Below are positions 51,356-61,190 of a DNA stretch of 64,000 bases, piece after piece. How positions within the stretch are numbered: position 1 is the stretch's first letter; the number at the start of each line of letters is the position of its first letter. Source of the stretch: Branchipolynoe longqiensis. Its lineage: Eukaryota > Annelida > Polychaeta > Phyllodocida > Polynoidae. The notes under the pieces are model-generated. The model saw nothing but the letters and a program-made list of their open reading frames with translations. It did no database searches and was not told the DNA's origin. The position numbers were made by a program, and so were the translations under genes. Where the stretch lies: positions 241,609 to 305,608 of the forward strand of contig JASIRB010000758.1 of the NCBI GenBank assembly GCA_030323885.1, written 5' to 3'.

Positions 51356-52235
51356 ACAATATCACAATAGCAAATAATAAGCAGAATTACATACTTGAAT
51401 AATGTATGTATAAGTACTTTATACGTCACAAAACTAAAAACAGAGCAGCCCTAAGGATACTGCATTAACTGCAGTAACTCGCTTGATTGTGGGGTTGTAT
51501 GTAACCTTACGACGGTTACTGGTTGCAGAACTGCAACATTAATAGAGAGGCTGCGATGAATCGGCCCAATCTTTGGTTGAAGACTTAACTTCAGTAGGGA
51601 GTGTTGTAGAAGCTGGGGACATCTTTACAACATTGTAACTGTGAGGCATTGGGTGGCAGCGAATCTCTTCGGTCCGGCAGTAGCTGAGCTGTAGATGTAG
51701 TTGAGCACTTGTATCCGATCAGCAGCAAGGGGTTCGAGGAAGGCGGGTAAAGATGGGAGCAGCGGTGGTTCCAGCAATGAGAAAAAGACAGAGAAATCGT
51801 AAAGGTGAAGGGCCCCACCCAAGAACACAACTACCCTGGTCAGGGGAAGAAGTATGCCTGGGAGAAATCGAAATGGCAGAGTCTAGGGAAGAGAAATGAG
51901 GAGAGTTGAGTCAAAGGACACTGTCTATTTGCTCTATGGTGACCGACCAGCGAGCCATAGACACGGACAGAGTAAGAGTAGAAAGTGAAATGCCGGCGGG
52001 CTCCCCCTCCTGGAACTCTTTTCAGACATATCAAGGAGGAGCAAGGCCAGCAGAGAGGTGATAGTGAGAGGTATGGACAGAGTGTGGACCGGATAGCAAG
52101 TGAGTAACTCGCTGGTCCCAGTGCGATATTTATAACAAACACTTCCCGCCGTAAACCGGTCACTTAGGTAATTAGAACTTTTCTTATCCATATCTAGCCT
52201 GGCACTTTGCTTTTACTAGTGCCGTGACCAGGATC
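51356..52235. other. No gene seen
   Basis: Minus-strand frames of 70-107 codons (51591-52163) have no recognised motif. The stretch could include LTR-element internal sequence decayed beyond recognition. Confidence 0.35.
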
Positions 52236-52239
52236 CTGT

Positions 52240-52345
52240 ACAAGCCAGGTGGTGTAATGGTTAGCACACTGGCCCGGAATGCATAGAGATGTGGGTTCGA
52301 GTCCCGATCTAGGCGCAATATTTCCCATTTTCATCACCCCGACAA
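52240..52345 (+). mobile_element. SINE-D, monomer
   Basis: CCAGGTGGTGTAATGGTTAG, GTGGGTTCGAGTCCCGATCT and CAATATTTCCCATTTTCATC match the copies at 27702 and 28009. Confidence 0.75.
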
Positions 52346-52587
52346 CACTAGGATAGGGCAAGGAGCAGTGCAATGAGTACGACCAATTGTCCGTACTGAA
52401 AATGTCCCCCACTTAATCAACTAATGTAAGAACAACAATAATATGTACAATTTTAAAAGATATATAACGTAAATACTCGAGTAGAACACAGTGATTACAT
52501 AACTGCCTTGTAATAAATATGCATTTATTTATGTTTTTTGCGTCAATAAAATGCTCTAACCACAGAAATAAATCGAATTCTAGTTAT

Positions 52588-52917
52588 TTAGTTGTTTGTA
52601 CTTGTTTTACGACCTAGCAACATCTAAGGTCATATCAGGACGGGTACCGACTTGACACATTGCGCACTTATGTCGGCTTTATAGTGCTGCCCCATTGGGA
52701 AATCAGACTGCCAGCACCATGACCCGATATCCAACTCAGTCACATTATCCTGACACTGAGCTAACCAGTCCTTGCCCTATCCTATTAATGCCGACCACCA
52801 GGCTAGGAAACGACACATATCAATGTTTAAGTCATTGGTTTGACTCGACCGGGAACCTAACTCCCGACCTTCCGCATGCGAGGCCCACACTCTGCTGATT
52901 AGGCCATCGCACCCTGT
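52588..52917 (-). mobile_element. SINE-A, full-length reverse copy
   Basis: It extends from GTTTGTACTTGTTTTACGAC to the head TTAGGCCATCGCACCCTG. Confidence 0.85.
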
Positions 52918-53480
52918 AGACTAGTTATTCATTGAAGTGTTCTAGAACACTATACACCCTTTAGCTGGCCTCTTCTCGATATCAGGAAACCGAGTAATTA
53001 GATGTGGATCCATCTGATTAGATCTATGCCCATAACTCAACCTTCCAGCACAGTTTCTGTAATGTTGCTTGCTTAGCACCCTACGAAATACATATTTCAC
53101 ATATTTTGGCAGCCATATTGGATTTTGACATATAGTATATAAACAAACATATACAAATAAATAAGCAGTTTCAACTAATTCATTTTGACACCAACATGAA
53201 GTCTCTGGTTCAATTACTTCAGGAGATATAACATTTTCAACAAATGCCCAACTGGTGATGGCAGCCATATTGGATTTTGGGGTTTATGAAAATTGCTCAA
53301 GGGTGAGAGCTCCGCATCCGTCTGGATGTCATTATGGGGGTGCCAGACATGAATTATCAGCAGAGAAACAAACTCTATCAGACAAAACAAGGTTCACCCC
53401 CATGGCAGCCAGACTAACAGGGCTGCGAGAATAACCAAGTTCCACAGTGAAGAGCCAAATAGCTATGCAACTGCAATATT
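52918..53480. other. No gene seen
   Basis: Non-coding; GGCAGCCATATTGGATTTTG occurs twice (53108 and 53260) as a local repeat. The minus frame across it has no domain. Confidence 0.4.
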
Positions 53481-54125
53481 ATCTTTAGCAACTCACTGTG
53501 TAGTCTGCTCTGTGGAAAGGGTATAATAGAGGATTTCCATCACAAACCTGCCCTCTGATGGTAGCGGAAAAGGGAAGGTTGTGGGTAGCTTTTGTGTGTT
53601 TGTTGTTTTTACGTCCTAGCAACATCTAAGGTCATATCAGGATGGGAACCGACTTATGACAGTGCGCACACATGGCGACTTTATAGTGCTGCCCCACTGG
53701 GAAACCAGGCCACCGGCACCATGACCCAATATTCCACTCAGTCACATTATCCTGACACTGAGCCAACCAGTCCTTGCAATATCCTAATAATGTGGGTAGC
53801 AGCTCACTGTGCAGTATGCTGCGTGGAAAAGGTCTAATAGAGGACTCCCACCACCAATCTGCCGTCTGATAGCAGTGGCAAGAACTGATGCTGTGGATAG
53901 CAACTCACCGTGCAGTATTCCCTGTGGAAACGGTCTAATAAGAGGATTCCCGTCACAAACCTGCCGTTTGAACTGATGCTGTGGGTAGCAATTCACTGTG
54001 CAGCATGCTGCATGACAAAGGTATAATAGAGGATTTCCACCACCAATCTGCCCTCTGATGGTATTGGGAAGAACTACTATTGTCTGTAAAAGCTCACTGC
54101 GCATGCGCTGTGGAAAGGGTATACT
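53481..54125. repeat. 115-bp repeat family, four reverse units split by a SINE
   Basis: Units carry AGCTCACTGTGCAGTATGCT, GTGGAAAAGGT, ATAGAGGATTTCC and ACCAATCTGCC. A SINE-A at 53590-53790 interrupts the first and second units; the remainder continues to TGGAAAGGGTATACT. Confidence 0.8.
53590..53790 (-). mobile_element. SINE-A, truncated, with 10-bp target duplication
   Basis: TGTGGGTAGC precedes (53580-53589) and follows (53791-53800) the copy. The copy runs from TTTTGTGTGTTTGTTG to CAATATCCTAATAA and lacks the head, so it is a 5'-truncated insertion with clean ends. Confidence 0.85.
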
Positions 54126-54522
54126 ATTAATGCATATTGATCTATCATTCTTTATTATGTAGCTTCATACTAGACTGATGAAGGAAATCAATCCGTATGG
54201 ATTATGACCACGACTGCACAGCGTCGAAAACAAGTGCATGCATGAGCGGAATAAACAAACAATCACTAAAAAACATTGTTTAACAAACTGCGTTACCATG
54301 GTTACATTAAAAATCCTTTCTGAACGCCACCTTCCGACCGTTCCAGAAGTATCAGTTGAGAGGTCTTGCTTCAATATCTGCTTGTGTTCACAGCAACAAA
54401 AGAATTAACGATGTAAAATATACAATATTGTCTCGTAGTTTATTGGTTCTCTTGATTAATTACGATTATGAAGGATTCTTAGAATACGAATGTTCGAAAC
54501 GATGGTAAATAAAAGAAAGCAC
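54126..54522. other. No gene seen
   Basis: Non-coding sequence without recognised repeats. Confidence 0.4.
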
Positions 54523-54525
54523 ACT

Positions 54526-54883
54526 GCTGATTAGAAGTGGCACGGTCCGATGAAAACATCAACATTTCAAAACCAAAACAAGTATCTAGATTTTATTCTA
54601 TGCATCTAACTTAGATACTTGTGCACTTATTAAACATTTGTCATCGGATTGAAGGGAATACTGAGTCAATTTAATAGCATATGTTACTGTAGAAGCCTAT
54701 GGTGTCAGAGGTCTGGCATGCTTGCCAAAATTAATGTTTGGTGTTTGTATTTGAAATATCTCAAAAGTTAGCCATTTAAAATAAGTTATTTCAAATTAAA
54801 GTATGGTAGATTATAGCGATCAACCTCCTATATTTATCTCCGAAAATGAGAGAATCTCAAAACCATCGGATTATGCAACTTTC
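54526..54883 (+). mobile_element. MITE-G, forward copy
   Basis: AAGTGGCACGGTCCGATGAA to CCATCGGATTATGCAACTTT, with GATACTTGTGCACTTATTAA inside. Confidence 0.8.
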
Positions 54884-55356
54884 AAAAAGGAATATTCTTC
54901 TTGAGGGTATAAATGTCAGGCATGGTACACCCAGGAGGTAAACGTTAAACTTTAAAACTAAAAGCAAATAATCCCTAACACAACAAGGTAATTATAGGTA
55001 ACCAAGCAACTAACCAATTGTAGTACTAATAGACTCACAGAGAGTAGGGAGATGTGGGAAAATACTCGCAAACAGAGAAAGAATGCATGCAGTAGATCAC
55101 TACACAACAACTGAAAGTGACAAAACAAGGGGAACCACAAGACTATTACTGTCTAGTGGCGAAAACAAGTCATTAGACTTAACTTTTATTGGTAGCATAA
55201 ATATGGCCACAACAAAATGATGGTATAAGTGTTAATTGAATTAAAGGAAGTTTAGGTACGTGCCTTACGTATAGATCATCATTGCCAAATGTGGTGGTAA
55301 TTCACGTTCCGACTGCCGTAAGTTGCATTGGTTCTGAAATAGAAACATTGTTGTCA
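54884..55356. other. No gene seen
   Basis: AT-rich unique sequence without supported frames. Confidence 0.4.
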
Positions 55357-55703
55357 CACATTAAAGTTGTATTGTCCGATAAAAGCACCATATGTTCAAA
55401 ACCAAAACGATTACCTAGATTTGATCCTACATATCTAACTTAGATACTGATGCACTTATTAAGCATCTGTTGCCACATAGAAGTTGATTTAATAGAACTT
55501 GTAACTGCTGAAGCCTATGGTGCCAAAGTTTTGTCGTGCTTGCTAAAATTTATTTTGCATGTTTGCACTTCAAATATCTCCAAAGTCAGCCATTTAAAAT
55601 AAAAGTTACTTCAAACTAAAGTAAGATAGATTAAAGTGCTTAACCTAATATATTTATCTCAGAAAATAACAAAAACTCAAAACCATCGGACTATGCAACT
55701 TTA
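55357..55703 (+). mobile_element. MITE-G, forward copy
   Basis: TTAAAGTTGTATTGTCCGAT to CCATCGGACTATGCAACTTT. Internal landmarks are all present. Confidence 0.8.
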
Positions 55704-55796
55704 ATTAGCACAATGCAACTTTAATTATCACAATGCAACTTTAATTAGCACAATGCAACTTTAATTAACACAATGCAACTTTAATTAGCACAATGG
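55691..55796. repeat. 20-bp tandem repeat grown from a MITE-G end
   Basis: Five units of ATGCAACTTTAATTAGCACA start within the terminus of the preceding MITE-G. The unit includes the element's last bases plus about 9 bases of flank. Confidence 0.85.
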
Positions 55797-55881
55797 TGAG
55801 TAATTTCAATGTCAATTCTACCGGACGCAGTGCACAAATCGAGAGCCCAACGAAAAATATTCCAATTTGTAGATTTTCTTA

Positions 55882-56234
55882 AAACTGCATAGTCCGATGA
55901 AGTATCAGAATTTCAAAACCAAAACAATTATCTAGATTTGATTCGACATATCTAACGTAGATACTGCTGCACTTATTAAACATTAGATGCCACACAGAAG
56001 GGAATATTGAGCCATTTTAATAGAACATGTTACTGCAGAAACCTATGGTGTCCGAATTTTGTCATGCTTGCAAAAACTAATTTTGCAAAGTTGCACTTCA
56101 AATATCTTCAAAGTTAGCCATTTAAAATAAGAGTTACTTCAAACTAAAGCAGGGTCGATTATGACGATCAACCGGATATATTTATCTCAGTAAAATGACA
56201 GAAACTCAAAACTATCTGACTATGCAACTTTAGA
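55882..56234 (+). mobile_element. MITE-G, forward copy
   Basis: AAACTGCATAGTCCGATGAA to CTATCTGACTATGCAACTTT. Confidence 0.8.
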
Positions 56235-56578
56235 CATTTGTTGCCACACAGAGGGAATCATCATCATCATCATCATGCTGTCGGTCGCGATGTGACAAAG
56301 ACTGCTTTCATTACTTGACTGCCGCTCTCCATTTAGCGGAGGGAATACTGAGTCAATTTAATAGAACCTGTTACTGCTGAAGCCCATGTTGTCAGAGTTT
56401 TGGCCTGCTTGCCGAAACTAATTTTGCAAAGCTACACTTCAAATATCTCAAAAGTTAGCCATTTAAAACAAAGGTTACTTCAAACTAAAGTGAGGTAGAC
56501 TATAAGTTGTAACCATCAACCTGATATATTTATCTCAGAAAATGACAGACATGCAAAACCATCGGACTATGCAACTTG
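56231..56578 (+). mobile_element. MITE-G, forward copy carrying an 80-bp insertion
   Basis: The copy lacks its left terminus (starts at ACATTTGTTGCCACACAGAG) and ends CCATCGGACTATGCAACTT. GAGGGAAT at 56251-56258 and again at 56339-56346 flanks an 80-bp foreign insert that begins with CAT triplets and continues GCTGTCGGTCGCGATGTGAC. An 8-bp duplication is typical of hAT-like insertions, but the insert ends are not clearly inverted. Confidence 0.75.
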
Positions 56579-56808
56579 AAGTTTAACCCAAGCAGGTGTC
56601 AAGCACTCTGCGTCCGTACACTCCGGACGCGGGGCTTACCGGCTGGAGATCCGCAGGAAATCACAACCTAAATGCGCTTAAGCCGTGAATGGGGGGGAGG
56701 GGGGGCAGCCACTCTGGTTAATCCGCTCGCGGCTGATCCCACCTGTCTACGTGTCAACGTGTCAATGTGTCAGCACCAACAATTACCAACCTGCCATTCA
56801 ACCACCGG
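56579..56808. other. No gene seen
   Basis: Short non-coding spacer with a G-rich run near 56690-56706. Confidence 0.4.
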
Positions 56809-57113
56809 GCACAGTGGCAGAATCGGTAGAGTGTAGGCCTCGCGTGCGGGAGATCGGAAGTTCGGTTCCCGGTCGAGTCAAACCAATGACTTATCAAATT
56901 GATATGTGTCGCTTCCTAGCCTGGCACTCGGTATTAGTAGGATAGGGCAAGGACCATTTGTATCAGGATCAGGATAATGTGAATGTGTGGGATATCGGGT
57001 CATGGTGCCGGCCCGGCGAACTATAAAGTCGCCATGAGTGTGCACTGTCACAAGTCGGTATCCATCCTGATATGACCTTAGATGCTGCCAGGACGCAAAA
57101 CTCCAACAACCAA
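56809..57113 (+). mobile_element. SINE-A, forward copy
   Basis: The head ACCGGGCACAGTGGCAGAATCG is kept, and the tail is CAAAACTCCAACAACCAAC. Part of the body between TGCCGG and CTATAAAGTC is deleted. Confidence 0.85.
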
Positions 57114-57626
57114 CTGACTTGCCATTCTACCAGGATTATCCCGCACTCAACCAATCAGCGGTCAGCTGACGAAACAGAGAGCGAGCAGAGGGCGAGGGCG
57201 GGGGGCGGGGGGGGCCGAGAAAGGACAAAATTGCGCTTTTTTTTTTAATTCCGCGTCTGACGGTGCCATATTCGCGTCCGAAGACTGTTATTTCCCAAAG
57301 GCAGGGAAGTTTGTAAATAAATCATTCCGCATTGGTCGGAGTTTAAAAAAAAAAATGTTTTATTGAGGCTGTATTTATACTGTCCATAGCATATAAGCCC
57401 GGGTACCCAGGCTTGTTTTCAATGCTGGCCAGTTGTAGTGTTGGTGTTATCTTACCACACAGTGGCTGCTGATAAGGTATTTGATTGCCTGCATTTCAGT
57501 AGCAGATAGATAATTGGTTGATATGGTTAGTAGCCTATGTTAGGTTTTTTGGATTTTCTTGGTATATATCATATGTATTTATTTTTCTACTCTTATTACT
57601 AGACTAGCCTACTCCTATTTACATAT
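57114..57626. other. No gene seen
   Basis: A G-run near 57200 and T/A runs (57238, 57343) are present; no coding signal. Confidence 0.4.
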
Positions 57627-57862
57627 GAAGAGTTCAGGCGCAAAACCATGTAAAGGCCAATGCAAAAATGGAGATAAACATTGGAATCAAACCTACAAAA
57701 AGTTTATTTGTTATATTCCTACTATTTTGTTCATTGTATCATAATCATATGATTATATGAGAAGTGAAATTAATGAGAATTAAACTTATTTTCACGGAAA
57801 AATCTTTTATTTAAAGTACATTTTTGGATTGAGGTTTACGTGGTTTTGCGTCTGAACTCTTC
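57627..57862. mobile_element. MITE-E, complete copy with about 45-bp inverted ends
   Basis: GAAGAGTTCAGGCGCAAAAC and GTTTTGCGTCTGAACTCTTC are inverted; pairing extends over CATGTAAAGGCCAATGCAAA against TTTGGATTGAGGTTTACGTG. ATAT flanks both ends, consistent with a TA-type duplication in AT-rich target. A second copy lies at 59520-59754. Confidence 0.8.
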
Positions 57863-59519
57863 ATATCACAGGCTTGTACGTAGCTGTGTGGTGTGTTATC
57901 TGGCTACTTTTGGCATGGTTACCTTCCAGCAGTAGCAGTGAAATCCCATCGCTATATATATTAATTTCAGCTTACCTGGATTTACGCCTCCATTCTCGGG
58001 ACATGAAGCCCCCCATACTTACCTGCCTTCGGTACCAACAAGTTGCTGAGATACTAACCGCGCCCGAATTGGGAGGGAAATGTGACGGCTGCGGCTGTAC
58101 ATGCATTACTAGACTCCTCTGTTTCCTCCACGATATATAGCCCAAGATATATAGCCCATCGCAATCCCGACATCTCGTTGCTAAGGACGACACATCAGGC
58201 TGTCCACAATGTCACCCTGGAAACTGCCCGACGATCCTGAAATCGCAGATGACATTCAACACCTTCCCAGCAGACGAGCACCGAAACCGTTCCCGCGTTC
58301 GAAAAGCGCGCGCCCAGGAACGGGTCGGCGCGTCCGTCACAAGCAACGCGCGCACTCCCGCCGCTAAATGTCGTCTGCGCTCGATTCCACACGGGGAAAT
58401 CCAGTCTTTTTTGCTCCAAAACACACAGATCTTTCGTCAAATTAATTCTAAAGTCATACCGGACACTTTCTGATAGTTCAGCGCGTCGAAAAAGACGTGG
58501 AAATGTGTCCTGGGCGCAGTTTGTCGGAAGAGGTGGACGTCGGAAGAGCCGGTGTCAAAAGGACGCTAAAACTAGTCCAGGCTAGGCATAAATTAGCGTA
58601 CCACGTGGTCAGGGTTCGACCAATAGGATACCAAGTTAATGGGGTTATTCAACAAGCAGTTATTCTGGGAATTAAATGTTCACTGACCTTCCTAGGAACC
58701 TGCGGCGTGACATCGTGCATTTTGTTCTGGAAGGCGCACAGTTTTGGGGGAGCTCTTTGGAAGTGAACTGAAACCATCGACAACAACTTAAAAGAGTTGA
58801 CACTTGACGCTTCGCTTGTCACCATAAGACGTCGGTAAGTAAGCGTATTTCCACGTATAACTACCCATATTTAAAGCCGACTCCTGACACGCCCACCAAA
58901 GCGATCCCGTCACCACAGTCCCAGCAAACACACAGACACTTCAGCGCTTCTTCACACTCAACACAAAGTCTTGAAAAATGGGGAATTCTATCTGGTTTTT
59001 CCTCTCCGTTTCTATATTTTAAAAGGTTTATAGCGTGCCTGTCTGGTGACCTAGATTCGCCAGTTTCTCGCTGTCAAAATTCGGCTAACTTTAACCTGTG
59101 TGTGGCGGTGTTGGTGTTGGTGTTGTCTGCTGGGCTTGTTGGTAGGAGACGCGGTGTGATCATGTGGCCATCTTGGTTGTGCAGGCGCGACTTCCTAGTT
59201 GTGTGGGAATGAATAGATGGATCCAAGTACACAAGGCGCCCACCAATATGCCTTTATTCCCAGATGCACCCATCATATTAGCAACTACAACTGCATGAAC
59301 TCTAGCCTTGTCTATAGATATACATCATCGAACACATGACCATTGCCAATCTGTCCCCTATTAATGGGAGTGATCCGATCGGGAGACACCGTCGATTTAG
59401 GCCGCGCCGCCACCGGTTTCGTTTTCGGGGGTAAAGTGAGGTTCAGACGGTTGGGAATTTGGCGGGATGATTTTTGTTTGTCCCCTTCTGAAACAGTTGG
59501 TGAGTGTATATATATATAA
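57863..59519. other. GC-rich unique island, possible host exon/promoter region
   Basis: The stretch between two MITE-E copies has no repeats seen elsewhere in the window and is rich in CpG at 58200-58420. Several overlapping short frames exist on both strands. It is the best candidate here for host sequence, for example a promoter and first exon, but no protein family is recognised. Confidence 0.4.
58209..58367 (+). CDS. Candidate 52-codon ORF, arginine-rich C-terminus
   Basis: The frame starts MSPWKLPDDPEIADDIQHLP and continues into a basic Arg/Lys/Ser/Pro-rich half ending RAHSRR. The acidic-then-basic composition and the CpG-rich setting are protein-like. It is short, overlaps other frames (58249-58473 plus, 58195-58440 minus) and has no recognised family. 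It may be a first exon or chance. Confidence 0.2.
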   Translation: MSPWKLPDDPEIADDIQHLPSRRAPKPFPRSKSARPGTGRRVRHKQRAHSRR

Positions 59520-59754
59520 GAAGAGTTCAGGCGCAAAACCATTTAAACGCCAATCCAAAAATGGAAATAAACAGTGGAATCAAACGGTCAAAAGGTTTAT
59601 TTGTTTTTATTCCTTCTCTTTTGTTCATTTCCCATAAACAAGTGATCACATGAAAAGTGGAATTAGTGAGAATTTATATTATTTCAGATGAAAATCTGTT
59701 ATTTAAACTACATTTTTGGATTGGTCTTTACGTGGTTTTGCGCCTGAACTCTTT
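59520..59754. mobile_element. MITE-E, second copy
   Basis: GAAGAGTTCAGGCGCAAAAC to GTTTTGCGCCTGAACTCTT, bordered by TATATATA on both sides. It aligns with 57627-57862 throughout, with small changes. Confidence 0.8.
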
Positions 59755-59759
59755 ATATA

Positions 59760-59860
59760 TATAGAGAGAGAGAGCGCGCACACGAGAAAGAGAGGGAGGG
59801 AGGGCAAGAGAGAGAGGGGGAGGAGAGAAAGAGAGGGGAAGAGAGAGAGAGGGAGAGGAA
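59760..59860. repeat. GA-rich simple repeat
   Basis: Runs of GAGA, AGAGAGAGGGAGG and similar form a purine tract; the Arg/Glu-rich frame over it is composition. Confidence 0.85.
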
Positions 59861-60183
59861 ACGGCAGAAAGAACTTTGAATTGAATCCAAACAGAGAAAC
59901 GCGTCGTAACTATGGCCGTGTTAATTTGGGATTGGTTTTTGTAGTTTGTTTTGGTCGCCATTTTGACAAATAAACTCACACAAAATGCCATGTGAATGTC
60001 TATGTGTAAGTGCGCACATTACATGGTACAAGACCTATTTGATGTAGACGCATAGTAACTCTGGACACGGTCACTTGGTTTGGCTTTTCTATATTCTATT
60101 GGGCGCCATTTAGAAAGAGGAAGGGATAGAAAGAATTAAACACCGAAATAAATGGGGGGGGGGGAAGAAGGAAAGAAAGAAAG
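59861..60183. other. No gene seen
   Basis: Unassigned sequence ending in a G run and GAAAGAAAG tract at 60150-60183. Confidence 0.4.
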
Positions 60184-60390
60184 ATTGGTTGGTTATTGGA
60201 GTTTTACATCCTGGCAACATCTCAGAAAAAGGACATAGAAGTGTGCTGTGTAACTGTATATGCGCGCGCATTAGATTGTTGGAGTTTTACGTCCTGGCAA
60301 AATATAAAGAAAAGGACATATATAAGTGTGTTGTGTATCTGTATATGTGCGCGCAATACATTTTTGGAGTTTTAGATTGTTTACGGTTTA
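60184..60390 (-). mobile_element. Repeated SINE-A tail ends
   Basis: GTTATTGGAGTTTTACATCC (60192), GTTGGAGTTTTACGTCCTGG (60278) and TTTTTGGAGTTTTAG (60361) are three successive reverse tail ends. Each of the first two is followed by AAAGGACATA-TA-TAAGTGTG-like sequence, a small tandem duplication of about 87 bp. Confidence 0.65.
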
Positions 60391-60474
60391 TTTGTGTTTA
60401 CTTTGCCAATAATATTTTACAATAAAATTCGCGGCGGATTTTTGTTTGCTGTAGCCATAAGGGTTTTAGGTGCT

Positions 60475-60475
<1 letters not shown>

Positions 60476-60535
<60 letters not shown>

Positions 60536-60560
60536 ATATATATATATCATGATATATATA
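60476..60560. repeat. TA microsatellite
   Basis: TA repeats of about 70 bp with one TATCTATATA break. Confidence 0.95.
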
Positions 60561-60920
60561 TCTGCGCATCGATAACTGGTATTAATGATTAAACCAAAAT
60601 GCATAATTCCATAACAAATATATGGATATTACTTAATATTCTTAGATTTAAGTATCCTTTTGGAACCACAGTGTGTGAAAAATCGTGCAACTATGCAAGC
60701 ACAAACAACGTTCCTGCTGGTCGCTTTTATGCGTTCGAATTTTGGCGCGAAAACTATTTGTTCTTAAATCGGTTGGCGCTTCTTTGTTGTTGTTTCTTTT
60801 AAAAACCAATATATATATATACTTGCACTTGAAGACATTCTATTAACGCAACTCCGCCCATATTCACTAAGTGCGTTGGGGGGGGGGGGGGGGGTGTAAC
60901 ACTGCACTGCGTTATTTTAG
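60561..60920. other. No gene seen
   Basis: Short frames without motifs; G run at 60877-60893. Confidence 0.4.
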
Positions 60921-61190
60921 TTAAAGCTGCAGAGTCCGAAGGTTTTGAGTTTCTGACATTTTCAGAGATATCTATCTCTGAAAATATTGAATTTATTGTT
61001 ATAATCTACCTCCCTTTAGTTTGAAGTAACTTTTATTTTAAATGGCTCATGTTTGAGATATTTGAAGTACAAGCATGTCAAATGAGTTTTGGCAAGCACG
61101 CCCAAACTGACACCATGGACTTCATCAGTAACAGGTTCTATTAAATACCTTCTGCGTTCCCTTCTATTTGGCAACAAATGCTTAATAAGT
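60921..61190 (-). mobile_element. MITE-G, reverse copy truncated by the satellite
   Basis: It begins TTAAAGCTGCAGAGTCCGAA and reaches TGCTTAATAAGTG, where the 91-bp satellite replaces the last part. Confidence 0.75.

Noticed and set aside
58016..58030. CATACTTACCTG resembling the 5' end of U1 snRNA
   Set aside because: Only about 11 bases match; none of the U1 stem-loops or the Sm site follow. A similar word occurs by chance at 42528.
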